Positions 6,663 through 9,057 of a DNA stretch of 9,057 bases are shown here, piece after piece. Origin of the DNA: CAZEZY01 sp964516635. GTDB taxonomy: Bacteria; Pseudomonadota; Gammaproteobacteria; Burkholderiales; Burkholderiaceae_C. Every line of letters begins with the position of its first letter. Positions within the stretch are counted from its first letter, which is position 1. The stretch lies in contig CAZEZY010000097.1 in the NCBI GenBank assembly GCA_964516635.1, forward strand, positions 1-9,057, read 5' to 3'. The notes beneath the pieces were generated by a model, which was not told where the DNA came from, did not search any database, and was given only the letters and a program-made list of their open reading frames with translations. The position numbers and the translations under genes are program-made.

Positions 6663-6680
6663 CTGGATTCTAAAATCCAG
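6663..6680. repeat. 7-bp inverted repeat (hairpin) at the ispD ribosome-binding site
   Basis: CTGGATT (6663-6669) and AATCCAG (6674-6680) form a perfect 7-bp stem with a 4-base loop. In the ispD transcript the 3' arm ends inside the Shine-Dalgarno AGGG (6664-6661), 5 bases before the ATG at 6655. The loop region also reads TAAAAT on the plus strand and TAGAAT on the minus strand, both near -10 consensus, but no matching -35 box is evident for either. It may therefore be promoter DNA rather than an RNA structure. Confidence 0.55.
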
Positions 6681-6688
6681 ACACTTTC

Positions 6689-6717
6689 ACACCCCGCCCG
6701 ATGCCCGAGCGGGGTGT
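6689..6717. terminator. GC-rich hairpin between ispD and mfd (terminator-like, role unclear)
   Basis: ACACCCCGC (6689-6697) pairs perfectly with GCGGGGTGT (6709-6717), a 9-bp stem around an 11-base loop. Only a short TTT follows on the plus strand (6717-6719), so it is a weak intrinsic terminator at best. Both flanking genes read away from it, so there is no upstream gene to terminate. A role in the 5' leader of mfd or ispD, or as a barrier between divergent promoters, is more natural. The structure is clear; the function is not. Confidence 0.5.
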
Positions 6718-6745
6718 TTGCATTGGCCGTATTCCCCTCATTTTC

Positions 6746-9057
6746 ATGGACCTGCCCAACCTCACCCCCGGCAAGCGCTATGCGTTGCCACGCCCCATCG
6801 GTTCTTCAGACGCACTGCTGCTGGCCGAACTGGGCCAGCGTGAAAAGGCGGCGGGACGGCCGGTGGCCATCGTCACCGCCGATGCCTCTGACGCCCAGCG
6901 CCTGCTGGAAGACATTCCTTTTTTCGCGCCTGGTCTGCGATGCGCCCTCTTCCCGGACTGGGAAACCCTGCCCTACGACAGCTTTTCGCCGCATCAGGAT
7001 CTCATTTCCGAGCGGCTGGCCACGCTGTGGCGCATCCAGCAGCGCAAGGCCGAAGACGGTGCCGACGTGGTGCTGGTACCCGCGACCACCGCGCTGTACC
7101 GCCTGGCACCGCCGTCGTTTCTGGCCGGTTACACCTTCGAGTTCAAGGTGAAGCAGAAACTGGACGAAGCCAGGCTCAAAGCGCAACTCACCCTGGCCGG
7201 CTACCAGCACGTGACCCAGGTGGTCAGCCCCGGGGAATACGCGGTGCGCGGGGGCCTGATCGACCTTTTCCCCATGGGCTCGCTGGTGCCCTACCGGGTG
7301 GATTTGTTCGACGACGAGATCGACTCCATCCGCACCTTCGACCCCGACAGCCAGCGCAGCCTGTACCCGGTGCCCGAGGTGCGCCTGCTGCCGGGCCGCG
7401 AATTCCCGATGGACGAGGCCGCGCGGGCGAAATTCCGCGCCCGGTGGCGCGAACTGCTCGACGGTGATCCGACCAAGAGCCGCATCTACAAGGACATGGG
7501 CAACGGCGTGGCCACCGCCGGGATCGAGTACTACCTGCCGCTGTTCTTTGATGCCACCGCCACCGTGTTCGACTACCTGGGTGACGACGCGACCCTGGTT
7601 CTGCACGGCGAACTGGAGCCTGCTTTCCAGCGCTTCTGGCAGGACACCCGAGAACGCTACCGTCTGGTACAGGGCGACCCTGAACGCCCCGCGCTGCCGC
7701 CCAACGCCCTGTTCCTGGATGCGGAAGCCTTCTACGCCGCCGCCAAGCCGCACAGGCAACTGGCCCTGCGCACCGAGCAGCAGGATGTGGAACACAGCGC
7801 CTGGGTGCAGCGCCTGCCCGACCTGGGTGCCCTTCGCGGCGCCGACGACCCGCTGGCCAAGCTGCACACCCACCTTCGCGGGACCGCTGACCGGGTCCTG
7901 TTGCTGGCCGAAAGCGACGGCCGCCGCGAGAGCCTGCTGGACTTTTTGCGCGCCAGTGGCCTGAACCCGTCCGCCTTCGACTCGCTGGCCGAATTCCAGG
8001 CCAGCGACGAGAAAACCGGTATTGCCACCGCCACACTGGCCAGTGGCTTTGCCTGGTTGGAAGGCGGCATCCACTTCGTCACCGAGACCGAGCTGTTCGC
8101 CACCGGCCCCACCAACCGGCGGCGCAAGAAACAGGAGCAGGTCAGCGATGTCGATGCGCTCATCAAGGACCTGAGCGAACTCAACGTGGGCGACCCGGTG
8201 GTGCACAGCCAGCACGGGATTGGCCGCTATCGGGGCCTCATCCACCTGGACATGGGTGAGAAAAACCCGGATGGTTCGCCTGCGATGCAGGAGTTTTTGC
8301 ACCTGGAATACGCGCAGGACGCGGTGCTGTACGTGCCGGTGAGCCAGTTGCAGCTCATCAGCCGCTACACCGGCGTCAGCGCCGACGAAGCCCCGCTGCA
8401 CCGCCTGGGCTCCGGCCAGTGGGAAAAAGCCAAACGCAAAGCCGCCGAACAGGTGCGCGACGCCGCCGCCGAACTGCTCAACATCTACGCCCGCCGCGCC
8501 GCGCGCGAAGGCCACGCCTTCCGCTACAGCCCGCACGACTACGAACAATTCGCCAACGACTTCGGCTTTGAAGAAACCGCCGACCAGAAGGCCGCGATCC
8601 ACGCCGTCATCCAGGACATGATCAGCCCGCAGCCCATGGACCGGCTGGTCTGTGGCGATGTGGGCTTCGGCAAGACGGAGGTGGCCCTGCGCGCCGCCTT
8701 TGTGGCCGTCACGGGCGGCAAGCAGGTGGCCTTCCTGGCGCCCACCACGCTGCTGGCCGAGCAGCACTACCAGACGCTGGTGGACCGCTTTGCCAAGTGG
8801 CCGGTGAAGATCGCCGAGATGAGCCGCTTTCGCACCACCAAAGAAATCAACACCGCCATGAAGGGCATCGGGGACGGCACGGTGGACATCGTGGTCGGCA
8901 CCCACAAGCTGTTGAGCGAGAAGACGAAGTTCAAGAACCTCGGCCTGCTCATCATCGACGAAGAACACCGCTTCGGCGTGCGCCACAAGGAAGCGATGAA
9001 GGAACTGCGCGCCGAGGTCGACGTGCTCACGCTGACTGCCACGCCCATCCCCCGCAC
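6746..9057 (+). CDS. mfd: transcription-repair coupling factor Mfd, N-terminal 770 residues (runs off the right edge)
   Basis: Mfd removes RNA polymerase stalled at DNA lesions and recruits UvrA. About two thirds of a normal protein of roughly 1150 residues is present. The UvrB-like N-terminal modules span about 1-330 (FPDWETLPYDSFSPHQDLISERL at 69-91, VSPGEYAVRGGLIDLFP at 160-176). The RNA-polymerase-interacting (CarD-like) domain spans about 478-545 (VGDPVVHSQHGIGRYRG, LEYAQDAVLYVPVSQLQLISRY). The RecG-like translocase begins near 600 with Walker A GDVGFGKT (637-644), the DEEH box (738-741) and TATPIPR (764-770) at the edge. The second helicase lobe, TRG motif and C-terminal domain lie outside. 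The start MDLPNLTPGKRYALP matches relatives in Comamonadaceae as I recall them, but no Shine-Dalgarno sequence precedes it. A further in-frame ATG at 6701 falls inside the hairpin loop and looks unlikely. No frameshift is seen. Confidence 0.97.
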   Translation, partial: MDLPNLTPGKRYALPRPIGSSDALLLAELGQREKAAGRPVAIVTADASDAQRLLEDIPFFAPGLRCALFPDWETLPYDSFSPHQDLISERLATLWRIQQRKAEDGADVVLVPATTALYRLAPPSFLAGYTFEFKVKQKLDEARLKAQLTLAGYQHVTQVVSPGEYAVRGGLIDLFPMGSLVPYRVDLFDDEIDSIRTFDPDSQRSLYPVPEVRLLPGREFPMDEAARAKFRARWRELLDGDPTKSRIYKDMGNGVATAGIEYYLPLFFDATATVFDYLGDDATLVLHGELEPAFQRFWQDTRERYRLVQGDPERPALPPNALFLDAEAFYAAAKPHRQLALRTEQQDVEHSAWVQRLPDLGALRGADDPLAKLHTHLRGTADRVLLLAESDGRRESLLDFLRASGLNPSAFDSLAEFQASDEKTGIATATLASGFAWLEGGIHFVTETELFATGPTNRRRKKQEQVSDVDALIKDLSELNVGDPVVHSQHGIGRYRGLIHLDMGEKNPDGSPAMQEFLHLEYAQDAVLYVPVSQLQLISRYTGVSADEAPLHRLGSGQWEKAKRKAAEQVRDAAAELLNIYARRAAREGHAFRYSPHDYEQFANDFGFEETADQKAAIHAVIQDMISPQPMDRLVCGDVGFGKTEVALRAAFVAVTGGKQVAFLAPTTLLAEQHYQTLVDRFAKWPVKIAEMSRFRTTKEINTAMKGIGDGTVDIVVGTHKLLSEKTKFKNLGLLIIDEEHRFGVRHKEAMKELRAEVDVLTLTATPIPR

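Noticed and set aside
6656..6745. A tRNA or tRNA fragment suggested by CTGGATTCTAAAATCCAG, which looks like an anticodon arm
   Set aside because: There is no acceptor stem, T-arm GTTCGA motif or CCA end at the proper distances; two independent hairpins explain the region better.
6806..8986. A 726-codon open frame on the minus strand inside mfd
   Set aside because: It is a stop-free antisense shadow caused by high GC and codon choice in mfd. The translation is low-complexity (Gly, Gln, Val, His) with no domain I recognise, and the sense strand encodes an unbroken Mfd.
1..9057. Mobile element, defence island or novel multi-gene system
   Set aside because: Every gene belongs to a known core family, gene spacing is tight, there are no transposase, integrase or terminal-repeat signatures, and no gene looks compositionally foreign.

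Overview
The window is a GC-rich piece of bacterial chromosome. Both ends are cut inside genes, and almost every base between them belongs to a conserved housekeeping or regulatory gene. The protein sequences read like those of Burkholderiales (Betaproteobacteria), most like Comamonadaceae such as Hydrogenophaga or Acidovorax. The lineage call rests on remembered resemblance of the Mfd, OmpR, RelA and IspD proteins and on gene order, not on a search. I see no insertion sequence, phage gene, tRNA, rRNA, CRISPR array or toxin-antitoxin pair.

Layout from left to right. (1) Minus strand, 1-1488: an alpha/beta hydrolase gene runs into the 5' part of relA with a TGATG stop/start overlap; relA leaves the window at base 1. 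(2) Plus strand, 1585-2355: bdhA, a 3-hydroxybutyrate dehydrogenase, diverges from the hydrolase. (3) Minus strand, 2371-3093: a secreted SIMPL-domain (DUF541) protein converges on bdhA. (4) A 184-base divergent regulatory gap holds a 22-base near-palindrome and a perfect tandem 8-mer. (5) Plus strand, 3278-5351: an OmpR-EnvZ two-component pair. (6) Minus strand, 5355-6655: ispD and ispF, with a 4-base ATGA overlap, two steps of the MEP isoprenoid pathway. (7) A 90-base divergent gap holds two hairpins. (8) Plus strand, 6746 to the right edge: the first 770 residues of Mfd, the transcription-repair coupling factor.

Together these are stringent-response signalling (relA), ketone-body/polyhydroxybutyrate carbon use (bdhA), envelope sensing (ompR-envZ, with a periplasmic SIMPL protein transcribed divergently), isoprenoid precursor synthesis (ispDF) and DNA repair (mfd). 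I did not find a convincing undescribed system. The observations most worth checking are small non-coding structures: the near-palindrome upstream of ompR, and the paired hairpins between ispD and mfd, one of which touches the ispD ribosome-binding site.
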